The notes beneath the pieces are model-generated. The model searched no databases and was not told the DNA's origin. It was given only the letters and a program-made list of their open reading frames with translations. This document shows positions 8,661 to 21,735 of a DNA stretch of 64,000 bases, one piece after another. This stretch comes from Afipia massiliensis (lineage in GTDB: Bacteria > Pseudomonadota > Alphaproteobacteria > Rhizobiales > Xanthobacteraceae): assembly GCF_014203115.1 (NCBI RefSeq), contig NZ_JACHIJ010000005.1:62001-126000 (forward strand), read 5' to 3'. The number at the start of each line of letters is the position of its first letter. Position 1 is the stretch's first letter. The position numbers and the translations under genes were made by a program.

Positions 8661-8990
8661 ATGCGTCATTTGGTTTTTGCAGTTGCGGCGGTCGCGGCAC
8701 TCGCCGGTGCAGGATCGCTCGTCAGCACGCGGGCAGACGCGATGCCGGGAGCCGGCGGACTGGGCGCATTTGTTGGACATGCACTGACCGAACAGGTGCG
8801 TCTGGTATGTCAGCGAACGTGGAATGGCTATCGCTGGGTCCGGGCCTGCTATGAAACGGGCCCCAGCTACTATTACGATGAAGCACCGGGGTACTATTAC
8901 GGCGGACCAGGAATTTACTTTGGCGGTGGCGGATTCTCCCATCATGGTGGTCACCACGGTCACCATGGCGGTCACCACGGCCACCACTAG
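8661..8990 (+). CDS. Secreted His-rich protein (HHGGHHGHH tail), paralogue 1
   Basis: This 109-residue protein has a signal peptide (about 1-28, cleaved after ADA), then a segment with two Cys (VCQRTWNGYRWVRACYE), a Tyr/Gly-rich stretch and a C-terminus of HHGGHHGHHGGHHGHH. A strong AGGAGG lies 5 bp before the ATG at 8661, which decides the start over an upstream ATG at 8607. Runs of this kind bind Ni, Zn or Cu, so a periplasmic metal buffer is plausible. Related tails occur at 28530-28856 and 33868-34190. It is divergent from the cus operon, so the two may share a 212-bp promoter region. Confidence 0.75.
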   Translation: MRHLVFAVAAVAALAGAGSLVSTRADAMPGAGGLGAFVGHALTEQVRLVCQRTWNGYRWVRACYETGPSYYYDEAPGYYYGGPGIYFGGGGFSHHGGHHGHHGGHHGHH

Positions 8991-9127
8991 CGTTTTCGCG
9001 AACCATTGCGCGGTATGAAGTTACGACCGTGCGGCCGAAGGCGCGTGCGATTAAAAATTGTGGCGCGGACGTTGATCAACGTGGTCTAACAACGTCAATC
9101 CCACGCGTTCTCTATGGGGCGATTACG

Positions 9128-9154
9128 AAAAGGGCCGCCTTTGGCGGCCCTTTT
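9128..9154. terminator. Strong bidirectional terminator
   Basis: A perfect stem (AAAAGGGCCGCC / GGCGGCCCTTTT) closes a 3-base loop. It lies between the end of the His-rich gene (plus strand) and the end of the gene at 9238 (minus strand), so it can stop both transcripts. Confidence 0.85.
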
Positions 9155-9237
9155 CGTCAGTGATGATTCCGCCGATGATGGTAGCCATGCCCGCCCGACT
9201 ATCTGTGTTTGCTGATGTCTGTTCGCATCTGGCAACC

Positions 9238-9711
9238 TCAACGAAACCGCTTGCCATCCCATTGCACCTTGTTGCGGCAAAACAATCCGTCTCGGCTGCA
9301 ATTGATGTCGATCGACGGCACACCTGAGTCGATCGACATATCTATCTCGAAAACGTTCCCTCGCCATACCTCGCGATGCACACCTGCTCTGGAAACGAAA
9401 ACACGATGAAGGCAGCCTTTCGGCGAGCATAGCGCTTGGCTATTGGAGCACCTGAACTGATCAAAGTGAATTGCGATGAACTCTTCGCCCCTCGAGCCCA
9501 TAATGTATCGCAGATACCCCGTTCGAACATTTATCGCGTCGTCCATGCAGAGACGCTGCGCCGCTTTGAACGCCTTGTGAATCGCTGGCGGTAGCTGTTG
9601 CAGGCGTTCATCTGAGAGCGGGGAGAATTTGCCCTGTGCCATTCCTGCCGCGCGCGCATTTGCTCCGGTTACGGTCAGACACACCATGAGTACGATGAAT
9701 AAATGCAGCAT
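9238..9711 (-). CDS. Secreted protein of unknown function
   Basis: This 157-residue protein has a clear signal peptide (MLHLFIVLMVCLTVTGANARA). The mature part has six Cys (in LCMDD, FRCSN, LCSPKGC, INCSRDGLFC), suggesting disulfide bonds in the periplasm. I recognise no family. It is the last gene of the long minus-strand run that includes czc, the Zn/Cd ATPase and the ferritin-like gene, 38 bp after the PilZ gene, and it is followed by a strong terminator. A link to metal or envelope stress is contextual guesswork. Confidence 0.6.
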   Translation of the reverse strand: MLHLFIVLMVCLTVTGANARAAGMAQGKFSPLSDERLQQLPPAIHKAFKAAQRLCMDDAINVRTGYLRYIMGSRGEEFIAIHFDQFRCSNSQALCSPKGCLHRVFVSRAGVHREVWRGNVFEIDMSIDSGVPSIDINCSRDGLFCRNKVQWDGKRFR

Positions 9712-9749
9712 TGCATCCTCCTACAGTCTAGCAGAATCGGCCCCCGAGG

Positions 9750-9995
9750 TCAGATCAGTTCGAACACCACGCCGAGCCTCTTTTCCGTCATCCAAATAAC
9801 TCGACAAGCTCGCCGAAACTCGTCTGCGGCAATTACAAGAGTAAATTTCTTGGGAACTGCTGCTGGGCCCCTAATTTCCAGCAAGGCTCCAGTGGAACTG
9901 AGACTCCGGACTGTGCAGGAGATCGCCGCATCTCCGAAAGAGATTATGCCGGCTCTAAAAACTTTCCTCCGTTCATGATATCCCAAGACCGACAC
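9750..9995 (-). CDS. PilZ-domain protein
   Basis: This 81-residue protein consists of a single PilZ-like beta-barrel. It begins with the ERRKVFR motif (the arginine-rich c-di-GMP contact, RxxxR class) and later has LSSTGALLEI in place of the canonical D/NxSxxG. The start is GTG at 9995. It lies 9 bp after the ferritin-like gene. The weakened second motif leaves c-di-GMP binding uncertain. Small stand-alone PilZ proteins are common in Bradyrhizobium relatives and mostly uncharacterised. Confidence 0.75.
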   Translation of the reverse strand: MSVLGYHERRKVFRAGIISFGDAAISCTVRSLSSTGALLEIRGPAAVPKKFTLVIAADEFRRACRVIWMTEKRLGVVFELI

Positions 9996-10004
9996 CGCGT
10001 TTGT

Positions 10005-10319
10005 CTAATCGACTTTCTTCTCCGCCTTCTCGCCTAGTTTGACGATATCGCCCTTCGTGAACAGAATCCCTTGTAGCTCCGCACGCCAGTCCGGCTTTTT
10101 TCGGAGAAGAAATTCGAGGTTCATTCCGAAATGTTTGAACTCCTCCTTCTGCGCGTTTGCCATAATCGCCTTGGCGTTCTTGTCTTTTTCGACAGAGATT
10201 CTCTGTTCATACCAACTGATGGCTTCCGCCTCCTCGATCAGAGACGTGATCATCCGCGCGAAAGTCCGAGTTTCCTGTGAAAGCTCTTCCGGCGGCTCGT
10301 GATACTGATCGAAACCCAT
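10005..10319 (-). CDS. Encapsulated-ferritin-like protein (EncFtn family)
   Basis: This 104-residue protein closely matches the encapsulated ferritin family, which forms an annular decamer with ferroxidase activity inside encapsulin shells. The hallmark YHEPPEELS...TRTFARM start is followed by a helix with E29/E32/W36/Y37 and a second helix with E60 and H63. This is the E...E...WY / ExxH pattern of the EncFtn ferroxidase site. A GGAAGGAAAG ribosome site precedes the ATG. The tail (FTKGDIVKLGEKAEKKVD) does not show an obvious encapsulin-targeting peptide, and no shell gene lies in the window. It follows the P-type ATPase by 48 bp, so it is probably co-transcribed with the metal efflux genes. 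Confidence 0.85.
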   Translation of the reverse strand: MGFDQYHEPPEELSQETRTFARMITSLIEEAEAISWYEQRISVEKDKNAKAIMANAQKEEFKHFGMNLEFLLRKKPDWRAELQGILFTKGDIVKLGEKAEKKVD

Positions 10320-10367
10320 TTGCTTTCCTTCCGTTGAAACAAAACTGCTTGCAGTTCTTCCACATCA

Positions 10368-12584
10368 TTAAAGTTTGGGCGGCGCCAACAGGCGCAAGGC
10401 GTTTATGGTCACCAGAACCGTAGCGCCAGTATCCGCGAGAATGGCTGGCCACAAGCCCGTCAATCCGATCACCGTGGTGACAAGAAAAACAGCTTTGAGG
10501 CCAAGCGAGACGGCGATGTTCTGCCGGATGTTGACCATGGTGCGCTTTGACAGATCGACCATCGCCGCCACGTCCGACACTCGACCGTGAAGCACAGCGG
10601 CGTCGGCGGTCTCCAGCGCGACATCGGTGCCGCCCCCCATGGCGATACCGACGTCCGCTGCCGCCAGCGCGGGGGCATCGTTGATGCCGTCTCCAATTTT
10701 CGCAACTGACCAGCCCGCTTTCTGAAACTGAGCAACAATCCTCTGCTTGTCCTCAGGCAGCAATTCCGCCTGAACCTCGATTCCAAGACGCTCGCCGATT
10801 GCATTTGCCGTTCTGCGATTATCTCCAGTCAGCATGACCGTCTTGATGCCCATGGCTGTGAGAGCCTTCAGGCCTGACTTCGCGTCCGGCCGCACTTCAT
10901 CACGCATGGCGATCGCGCCAGCCACTTCATGCCCGACCAGAACAATGGAAACCGTCTTTCCCTCATGATTGAGCGCAGAAATCTGCGCCCTTTGCTCTGG
11001 TGTCATCGGAACCCGTTCGCCAGCGGCCTTGGGCGATCCGACAAACACTTCCACCCCCTCTACCATGGCGCGAATGCCTATTCCGCCGATCGCGTTGGCG
11101 TCGGATGTCAGCGGTAGCGCAAGCTGCCGCTCGGTTGCTTTCCCTAGAATCGCTGTAGCGAGGGGATGGCTCGACCCCGACTCGAGCGCGGCGGCAAAAC
11201 GCAATACGTCTGCTTCACTGCGTGCAAAGGCAAGTATGTCCGTGACCTGTGGCTTGCCGGCGGTCAAGGTGCCGGTCTTGTCGAAACACGCGACAGTGAC
11301 CTTCCCGATCTGTTCCAGTACGGCGCCGCCCTTCATGAGGAGCCCCCGCCGTGCCCCTGCGGACAAGCTTGCGGCAATGGCGGCCGGCGTCGAAATGACC
11401 AGCGCGCATGGGCAGCCAATCAGGAGGATGGCAAGCCCCTTATATATCCAGGTGCTCCAGACACCGCCGAACAGGAGTGGCGGAACAACGGCGATCAAGG
11501 CCGCAACAACAACCACACCGGGCGTGTAGTACCGGGAAAAGCGATCAATGAAGCGCTCTGTCGGGGCCTTCGATTCTTGAGCTTCCTCGACTAATCGGAC
11601 GACACGCGCGATCGTATTGTCGGAAGCTGCGGCGGTGACACGCACGCGCAGTAAGCCTTCACCGTTGACGGTGCCGGCAAACACGATTCCCTCAGGTCCC
11701 TTTCGAACCGGCGTGCTTTCGCCAGTCACAGGCGCTTCGTCGATCCCGCTTTCTCCAGAAAGGATGACGCCGTCGGCCGGGATGCGATCGCCGGGTCGGA
11801 TTTGGATGATCGCTCCGACCGAAAGGCTCTCCGCCTGCACCTCGCGAACCTGACCATTTTCTTCCAGCCGAGCGGTCTTCGGAACGAGCTTTGTCAAGTC
11901 CTGGATGCTGGCACGGGCGCGACTTGCGGCCACGCCTTCCAGAAGCTCGCCAATCAGGAACAGGAAGACAACAGTGGCGGCCTCTTCAGTTGCTCCAATG
12001 ATCACCGCGCCCACGGCGGCGACTGACATCAACATTTCGATCGAGAATGGCGTGCCGGCCCGCGCTGCGGACAGCGCGCGCTTCGCGATAGGAACAAGGC
12101 CAACCATCATGGCGAGAAGAAATGCCCAACGCTCTGTTGCTGGATAGAATTTGCCCAGTAGAAAAGCCGAGGCCAAGGCTACGCCGCACGCAATGGTGAG
12201 CATGCCTTTGCGGGTTCGCCACCAGGCTTGGTTGCTCGAATCGAGCCCATCAATGTGTGAATGGAGCTGGTCGTCAGAAGTCGGGAGCGTGCCATCGTCC
12301 GTCTCATGACCAGCGCGCTTGACCGCAAGCTCTTCCACGCGCGTGATTCGATAACCCAAATCCGAAATCTGGTTTTGAATCTTTTCGTTTTCGACTTTAC
12401 CGTCATGACTAACTGTCACCGTGCCCCGATGCACTGAGACCGTTACGTCGCCAACACCGGGCATCCGTTGCAGGGCGTTTTCGATCTTGGTGGCGCAAGA
12501 GGCACAGTCCATCCCCTCGACACCGAGGCGCAAACTGCGTGGGGTGCCGGCCATAGGCAGACTTTTAGTTGTGTGGCTGTTCAT
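10368..12584 (-). CDS. zntA: Zn/Cd/Pb-type heavy-metal P1B-ATPase
   Basis: This 738-residue inner-membrane ATPase exports divalent soft metals. It has one N-terminal HMA domain with GMDCASC (C27, C30), TM helices, the CPC metal site (IGCPCAL, about residue 391), the phosphorylation site DKTGTLT (about 433) and the hinge GDGINDAP (about 632). The CPC motif plus a GGGTDVALE stretch and the czc context suggest the ZntA/CadA group rather than CopA, but the last helix was not examined in detail. It overlaps the upstream gene by 4 bp and is followed 48 bp later by the ferritin-like gene. The symbol is by family; cadA is an equal alternative. Confidence 0.9.
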   Translation of the reverse strand: MNSHTTKSLPMAGTPRSLRLGVEGMDCASCATKIENALQRMPGVGDVTVSVHRGTVTVSHDGKVENEKIQNQISDLGYRITRVEELAVKRAGHETDDGTLPTSDDQLHSHIDGLDSSNQAWWRTRKGMLTIACGVALASAFLLGKFYPATERWAFLLAMMVGLVPIAKRALSAARAGTPFSIEMLMSVAAVGAVIIGATEEAATVVFLFLIGELLEGVAASRARASIQDLTKLVPKTARLEENGQVREVQAESLSVGAIIQIRPGDRIPADGVILSGESGIDEAPVTGESTPVRKGPEGIVFAGTVNGEGLLRVRVTAAASDNTIARVVRLVEEAQESKAPTERFIDRFSRYYTPGVVVVAALIAVVPPLLFGGVWSTWIYKGLAILLIGCPCALVISTPAAIAASLSAGARRGLLMKGGAVLEQIGKVTVACFDKTGTLTAGKPQVTDILAFARSEADVLRFAAALESGSSHPLATAILGKATERQLALPLTSDANAIGGIGIRAMVEGVEVFVGSPKAAGERVPMTPEQRAQISALNHEGKTVSIVLVGHEVAGAIAMRDEVRPDAKSGLKALTAMGIKTVMLTGDNRRTANAIGERLGIEVQAELLPEDKQRIVAQFQKAGWSVAKIGDGINDAPALAAADVGIAMGGGTDVALETADAAVLHGRVSDVAAMVDLSKRTMVNIRQNIAVSLGLKAVFLVTTVIGLTGLWPAILADTGATVLVTINALRLLAPPKL

Positions 12585-13039
12585 GTTTTGCCTTCTTTGC
12601 GCAGCCTTTTATATAGCGCCGCGACGGCGTCGGAAAAATTGATCGCCGAGTTCTGAGCGCAATGATCTTCGAGGAAATGCAACTGGTTTACGAGATCGAA
12701 CGTGACCGGATTGAGGTCGGGTTGTTCATCAGCTCCGCTGGGTCTGCTCGACAGAATTCCACTCATGAAGCCTTGTGCCCAAGCCAGGTAGTCGCGACGA
12801 AGGATAGGATTGGACCTAATATCAGTACTGAAACGCTGACACGTAGTTGCGCCCAGCCCGACAATTTTGGCTTGGGAAGATTGCGCCTGAACAGCAGACC
12901 ATGAACTAACTGCTGTCAGGAACAAAATCCCCACAGTCCATGGAAAGCACAAACGACAGACGCTCGGGAGAGCGGAGCACATGGTGAGGTGCGCCGGATC
13001 CTCTGTGCCGATGGGATGCAAGCCCAAACTTATAGCCAT
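12581..13039 (-). CDS. Secreted protein of unknown function in czc operon
   Basis: The ORF gives 152 residues. A start at 12982 (MCSALPSV...) would put the signal peptide (WTVGILFLTAVSSWSAVQA) at the N-terminus, so the first 19 codons may not be translated. The mature part has a Cys near its start (TTCQRF), the segment YLAWAQGFMSG, and a second Cys in FLEDHCAQNS, a pattern seen in small periplasmic proteins with one disulfide. I recognise no named family. It lies 24 bp after the small periplasmic protein gene and overlaps the ATPase gene by 4 bp, so it is part of the operon. Confidence 0.6.
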   Translation of the reverse strand: MAISLGLHPIGTEDPAHLTMCSALPSVCRLCFPWTVGILFLTAVSSWSAVQAQSSQAKIVGLGATTCQRFSTDIRSNPILRRDYLAWAQGFMSGILSSRPSGADEQPDLNPVTFDLVNQLHFLEDHCAQNSAINFSDAVAALYKRLRKEGKT

Positions 13040-13063
13040 GAACCCTATCCTCGTATGATCATC

Positions 13064-17000
<3,937 letters not shown>

Positions 17001-17011
<11 letters not shown>

Positions 17012-17951
17012 GCGAAGCCGATCCTTTTGCCATCTCTGCCTTGACGATAAAACTGTTCTGGGCGGCATAGACGTCGCCCTCCACAAGGCCGAATGCTATT
17101 TCGACGATTTCCGGGTCGCGCCCGCCGAGTTCGACATCGCGGACTTCAAACTTGTCGCCGTTGCGGACGAATACAACGGTTCGATTTTCCACTGTCTGCA
17201 GCGCGGACGACTTCACCGCCACATTCACCTTCTTCGCCGACAACGTCAGCCGTCCAGTAATGAATAGGCCCGGACGCAACCGTTGGTCTAAGTTAGGCAC
17301 GATGGCTCTCGCGAGAGCGCTCTGGGTGTCGCTGCTGCCGATTGGAGCCAGATAGGCAATCTTCGTTTCGATCGGAGGACCACCATCGGCGGGATCGACA
17401 AGAACCTGGTCGCCGACGCTGACGCGGTTCAGATCGCGGCGGTAGACAGAAAGATCCACCCAGACGGTCGACAGATCCGCGATAACAAACGCAGGCTTTT
17501 GCTCGGAAACGTATTCGCCCAGTGTGGTCTGGCGATCGATCACCGTACCCGCGAGAGACGCCTTCAGTTCATAAGGCGTCAGGCTTTGGTTGCTCTCGAC
17601 GATCGCAAGAACATCGCCCTTTTGGACGCGATCGCCGACCCGCTTGCGGGTTTCGCGCACGATTCCGGGAAATCTTGGCGTGACCTGCACCAGCGATTCC
17701 TGGTTTGGCTGGACCATGCCGTTCAACAGCAGGCTATCGCGCAAGACGCCGGGTGATGCCTTGGCAAGTTCGATACCGGCTGCGGCCACTTTGGCGTCGC
17801 TCATTTCGATCCCTTCGGAATGTTCTTCCTTTTCCACCTTTTCCGTCGAGCCTGGTTTGGGAGTTGCCGGCGCCAGCAACCGATAGCCGCCATAAACAAG
17901 CGTCCCGACAACTAGCAAAAACACCGAGTACCGAATTAGTCCTTTGATCAT
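17001..17951 (-). CDS. czcB: CzcB-like periplasmic adaptor
   Basis: This 316-residue membrane-fusion protein has an N-terminal anchor (IRYSVFLLVVGTLVYGGYRLL), a Glu/His linker (EKVEKEEHSEGIEMSDA), a lipoyl domain (FPGIVRETRKRVGDRVQKGDVLAIVES) and a beta-barrel domain. It is shorter than CusB-type adaptors and has no heavy-metal-binding YHS unit and only a minimal coiled-coil hairpin. It ends in a His tail (SASHEH). It is coupled to czcC upstream (ATGA overlap) and to the P-II-like gene downstream. It should bridge CzcA and CzcC. Confidence 0.9.
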
Positions 17952-19225
17952 CTTGAACTCTCGCGGGTTAGCGAAAACGGGTTACCGACGAGACCTTCGA
18001 TCGTCGCGATCGCGATATGGAAATTCTGCAAGGCCTCCTGCTCGCGAAGCAGCGCCTGCAAAACAGCGCCCCGGACGTCGAGCAGTTCGAGCAAGGTGAA
18101 CCTGCCTTGCGTGTAGCCGCTCAGGATGGTCTCAGAAGCGCTGCGCGCCTTCGGGATGACCGAGGACCGCAGCAGCTTGAGTTCCGCAAGCGCTCCAGTC
18201 AGCGTGTCGTAGGCACGGCCCGCGATGCTGATCAGGACGAGCTTGTTGATGGCGCGCTCGGCATTGGTCTTCGCCAGCGACTCTTGGGCCGCGATAATGT
18301 TGCCGGTATTCTGGTCGAAGATCGGCAACGGAATCGAGACGCCCAAGCGCACAGCGTTATCGTTGGTGTCTTGATAGTGGCGCCAACCCGCCGAAATGCG
18401 CGGGTCAGGGATCGCTTTCAGGCGCGCGATGAGCAGTTCAGCATTGCGCTGGGCAGTGACGGCAGTCCACCGCATGAGCTGGGGATTGGCTTCGATGGCG
18501 TTGACGACCGCCTGAAACGAAGGCGGCTGGCCGATATTTGCAAGCCGCCCGACCGCGGTTCCGAAGCGCGGGCTGCTGTCGCCCATCAGGATCGCCAGAT
18601 CACGCCGCGCTGTCGCCAAGAGCGTCTTCGACCGCTCGCGTTCGACTCGAAACAGATCGGCCGCGACCTGGGCACGCAGGGTCTCGGCGGGCGACGAAGC
18701 GCCCTCCTGAACGCGCTTTTGAAGCAGTGGAATGAGCGTATCGAAGCTTGCGATCTGCTCGTCGAAGATTTCGATCCGGCGTTGGGCGCTGATAATCGTG
18801 ATGAATGCGATAGCAGTCTCTGAGAGGACTTCGAGGCGCGTCGCACGCCTCTGCCAGACCGCGCTTCCTACGCCGGCTTCGCCGGCGGCCAGACGGGCTT
18901 CGCGCTTCCCTCCAAGCTCGACGAGTTGGCTGAGCTGTAAAGTTGTCTCGGCGGACCGCGTTCCCTTGTAGGGACCGGAGCCAAGGGCATTATCCAGTTC
19001 AAAGGAAACGTCAGGATTGGGCAACGCTCCGGCCTGAATGCGAAGCCCCCCCGCTATCCCGATATCGCGCTCAGCGGCTGTTAAGCGCGGATTAGCCGAC
19101 AGCGCCCGCTGCAGTGCCTGCGGCAGCGAAATGGAGCGCGTGGGACGCGGTTCGGTGGCTGCGGCGGGAATTGTTATGATAAGCAATGCGCAAATCATGC
19201 GCAAAGCCGTTCGGACGAAAGACAT
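17948..19225 (-). CDS. czcC: CzcC-like outer-membrane efflux channel (TolC family)
   Basis: This 425-residue protein has a signal peptide (FVRTALRMICALLIITIPAAATE) followed by two TolC-type repeats of long alpha-helices. Recognisable segments are SLPQALQRALSANPRLTAAERDI, FELDNALGSGPYKG and RLGVSIPLPIFDQNTGNI, the last a typical OEP motif. It overlaps czcB by 4 bp. It completes the CzcCBA tripartite export path to the outside and may also serve the cus pumps, which have no channel gene of their own in the window (inference). Confidence 0.9.
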   Translation of the reverse strand: MSFVRTALRMICALLIITIPAAATEPRPTRSISLPQALQRALSANPRLTAAERDIGIAGGLRIQAGALPNPDVSFELDNALGSGPYKGTRSAETTLQLSQLVELGGKREARLAAGEAGVGSAVWQRRATRLEVLSETAIAFITIISAQRRIEIFDEQIASFDTLIPLLQKRVQEGASSPAETLRAQVAADLFRVERERSKTLLATARRDLAILMGDSSPRFGTAVGRLANIGQPPSFQAVVNAIEANPQLMRWTAVTAQRNAELLIARLKAIPDPRISAGWRHYQDTNDNAVRLGVSIPLPIFDQNTGNIIAAQESLAKTNAERAINKLVLISIAGRAYDTLTGALAELKLLRSSVIPKARSASETILSGYTQGRFTLLELLDVRGAVLQALLREQEALQNFHIAIATIEGLVGNPFSLTRESSR

Positions 19226-19290
19226 AATACTGACCTGAAAACGGAGAGACGGCGACGCGAAAGAGCCGCGTCGCTACGACAACATTCAGA

Positions 19291-19677
19291 TCAGATATTT
19301 TTGGGGGGTGGTTTGTCGAGCCGGCGGTGGTCCTCGACCAGGAGCGTCGGTACCCCAAACTGTGGATCAATAAGCTGAGCCGACGGAGTCGCAACCCGGG
19401 CTAAGACCGGCAATAAAATCGGTACATAGACTTGGCAATACTCACCGCCGGCGGACAATTTTTCAGAGCCCCCGTCGTCGAGACCGTCCGTTGCCAAACT
19501 CGTTTCCAGCGCAATCGTTGTTGGAATGACTTTGAAACCTGCGATCGTTTCGTTCACATGCGCGGTCGCATGGGCCAGTCCAACAAAAAGATAAACGAAC
19601 GCCAGAAACATCACCAGCGCGGGGCGAACGCGCAGCGCTCGCTGATCAGATAGATTCCGGCTGGTCCGATGTTCCAT
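19291..19677 (-). CDS. Small membrane/secreted protein at head of czc operon
   Basis: With a start at 19677 (MEHRTSRNLSD) the protein has 128 residues; an upstream in-frame start at 19716 is possible. One hydrophobic helix (LVMFLAFVYLFVGLAHATAHV) is followed by a soluble part with one Cys (EYCQVYV) and a proline-rich end, DKPPPKNI. Its position, length and PP-containing tail recall the small proteins heading the two cus operons, although the Cys cluster is missing. It lies 65 bp before czcC. I do not know its function. Confidence 0.55.
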   Translation of the reverse strand: MEHRTSRNLSDQRALRVRPALVMFLAFVYLFVGLAHATAHVNETIAGFKVIPTTIALETSLATDGLDDGGSEKLSAGGEYCQVYVPILLPVLARVATPSAQLIDPQFGVPTLLVEDHRRLDKPPPKNI

Positions 19678-19816
19678 ATGGTCCGAATAGCAAATTCCGT
19701 TGCTGAACACTATCACAAATTGACTGAAATCATCTTCTCCGGAGTTTGATTTTCACCCGAAATTACCCTAGCGGTGGTCCAGTCAGTCGATTGCGACTAT
19801 ACTTTGAGGCCCATAC

Positions 19817-20728
19817 ATGAGTGAAGGTCATTCGCACGGAGGAACTATCCCATCGGCGGCTGGCCGACACCGGAAACCTCTCTATATAGCGCTCTCGCTG
19901 ACCTTGACTTACATGACCGCCGAAATCGTCGGCGGGATCTGGACCGGAAGCCTTGCGCTGATCGCCGACGCCGCGCACATGGGAACCGACGCCGGCGGCT
20001 TAGCTCTGGCTTTATTTGCAATTTACTTCGCCCAGAAGGCCGCAACTTCACAAAAGACGTATGGCTATCTGCGCACCGAAATCCTCGCCGCATTGACCAA
20101 TGCCGTGGTGCTGTTGCTGCTCACGGTTTACATTCTTTACGAGGCTTACAAACGATTTCTGTCGCCGCCCGAAATTCTCAGCGGACCGATGCTGGCCGTC
20201 GCCGCGGTCGGCCTTGTCGTCAATCTCATCAGCATGAAGCTGCTTTCGGCGGGCTCTTCGGAAAGCCTCAACGTCAAGGGTGCCTATTTCGAGGTGCTCA
20301 GCGATATGCTCGGTTCGCTGGGGGTGATCGCCGCCGCCCTGATCATCATGTACACCGGCTGGACCTTGGCCGATCCCATCATCGGCGCCGGCATCGGCCT
20401 GTTTATCGTGCCCCGAACCTGGACGCTGTTAAAGCAAGCTGTCCATATCCTAATGGAGGGGGTTCCGATCGAAATTGATGTGCCTTCACTTGAAAAAGCA
20501 TTGCTGGAAATTCCCGGTGTGACCGCCGTTCATGATTTGCACGTCTGGAGCATTACATCCGGAACGGATTCATTGACCGGCCACGTGGTTGTCACCGACA
20601 TGAAAGACGCACGGGCAATCCTGATGAACGCAAAGGCCGTTCTCGAGGAGAAATTCAAGATCGATCATGTGACGATTCAGATTGAGGACGAGGAAATGCG
20701 AACGGCCGAGCCTTTGCTGCGCATCTGA
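19817..20728 (+). CDS. czcD: CzcD-like cation diffusion facilitator
   Basis: This 303-residue Zn2+(Co2+/Cd2+)/H+ antiporter of the inner membrane has six TM helices. The metal site in TM2 is IADAAHMGTDAGGL (HxxxD) and in TM5 SDMLGSLGV. A cytosolic C-terminal domain carries the conserved GVTAVHDLHVWSIT segment. The N-terminus has a short His-containing stretch (MSEGHSHGG). It is divergent from the czc operon with about 140 bp between starts, so the two may be co-regulated. CDF proteins typically move cytosolic Zn to the periplasm, where CzcCBA takes it further. Confidence 0.92.
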   Translation: MSEGHSHGGTIPSAAGRHRKPLYIALSLTLTYMTAEIVGGIWTGSLALIADAAHMGTDAGGLALALFAIYFAQKAATSQKTYGYLRTEILAALTNAVVLLLLTVYILYEAYKRFLSPPEILSGPMLAVAAVGLVVNLISMKLLSAGSSESLNVKGAYFEVLSDMLGSLGVIAAALIIMYTGWTLADPIIGAGIGLFIVPRTWTLLKQAVHILMEGVPIEIDVPSLEKALLEIPGVTAVHDLHVWSITSGTDSLTGHVVVTDMKDARAILMNAKAVLEEKFKIDHVTIQIEDEEMRTAEPLLRI

Positions 20729-20842
20729 AGCTGGCCTGTCGGTCCCCGACCTACACAAAGTTGCCTGCCGCCGGATCAGCCATTGCATCAGTCTGATTCC
20801 GGAATGAAATAGCGAGTGAAAGATATTCGGCACCGCACTGGC

Positions 20843-21511
20843 TCAACTGCGGCGTGCGCGGATTATGGCGATGCGGCCGACTATCTCGGAAACGGTGTTC
20901 ACGCGACGCACACCATCAAACCCTGTCTTCTTGATTAAGTGCAACCAGCTGCCGTCGAGATGGGACTTCGCGGTCTCAGAACCGAACAAGTAGCCGGTGC
21001 CGCGAAGCGCGTGGATCTCTCGCGGGTGCAGCGGTTGGTCGAAGTCGGCAATGTGCAGTGTACCGCCGTGCCGCAATACTCGCCTTATTTCCTTGAGGAG
21101 GGCAACCTTATCACTCTGCCGCAAAGGATGCAGCGCGAGCGATAAGATCACCTTGTCGAATGATGCAGCATGGCAACCGATGCAATACTGATCCCCGTGC
21201 AAAAGCTCGAGATTGCTTAAGGGGTCGCGGACGCCCGTGCTTGATCCCGCAGGCTGTACGGCAGAAAAACGTACTGCGGGATGCTGACGTGCAAGCACCT
21301 CGCACAAGCTGCACCCCTCCGCGCTCACCTCCAAGACTCGCTCGCCTGAACGTAGCGCTGCGTCCTGTATCAGCGGCTCACGCCAGTTTCGCGCCCGAAT
21401 CGTTAACCGGTAGCCCCATTTACTTACGAACATGAGCAAGCGAACACGCACCGAACTCATGAGTGATGAAGGGCGAGTTATAGGCATGTCAGTTTGACCG
21501 CCAGCATGCAT
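20843..21511 (-). CDS. Class I SAM-dependent methyltransferase
   Basis: This 222-residue protein has a Rossmann methyltransferase core. Motif I is degenerate (VLEVSAEGCSLCEVLA instead of VLDxGxGxG), the post-II strand is FDKVILSLALHPL, and the post-III segment is VLRHGGTLHIADFDQPL. This is the UbiE/Methyltransf_11 layout. The start is unsure; an internal ATG (MSSVRVRLLMF) would shorten it by 17 residues. It is convergent with czcD. Substrate unknown; methyltransferases of this group act on small molecules, and in a metal island detoxification by methylation could be considered, but nothing here shows it. Confidence 0.7.
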   Translation of the reverse strand: MHAGGQTDMPITRPSSLMSSVRVRLLMFVSKWGYRLTIRARNWREPLIQDAALRSGERVLEVSAEGCSLCEVLARQHPAVRFSAVQPAGSSTGVRDPLSNLELLHGDQYCIGCHAASFDKVILSLALHPLRQSDKVALLKEIRRVLRHGGTLHIADFDQPLHPREIHALRGTGYLFGSETAKSHLDGSWLHLIKKTGFDGVRRVNTVSEIVGRIAIIRARRS

Positions 21512-21735
21512 GTGTCCCCGGCAAGCGCTTGATTGTTGTCCGCCGGAGGGAGTTCGCTGGACAAGAATAGTATCTCCATATATCTGGCCGTTGACTATGT
21601 GTTGGTGCCACCCATGATCGCAGCGTCATTGTTCAGGATATCCTTTCCGGTCATGAACACAGCCGAGGCTTCGCTCGCGAGAGGTGAAAGCCATTGGAGC
21701 GTTTGCAAACGAAAGCTGAGAGTTGGTCGTCCATC

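Noticed and set aside
8940..8990. CRISPR-like short repeats in the His-rich tails
   Set aside because: The repeats are coding CAC/GGT triplets of the HHGG tail and have no spacers.
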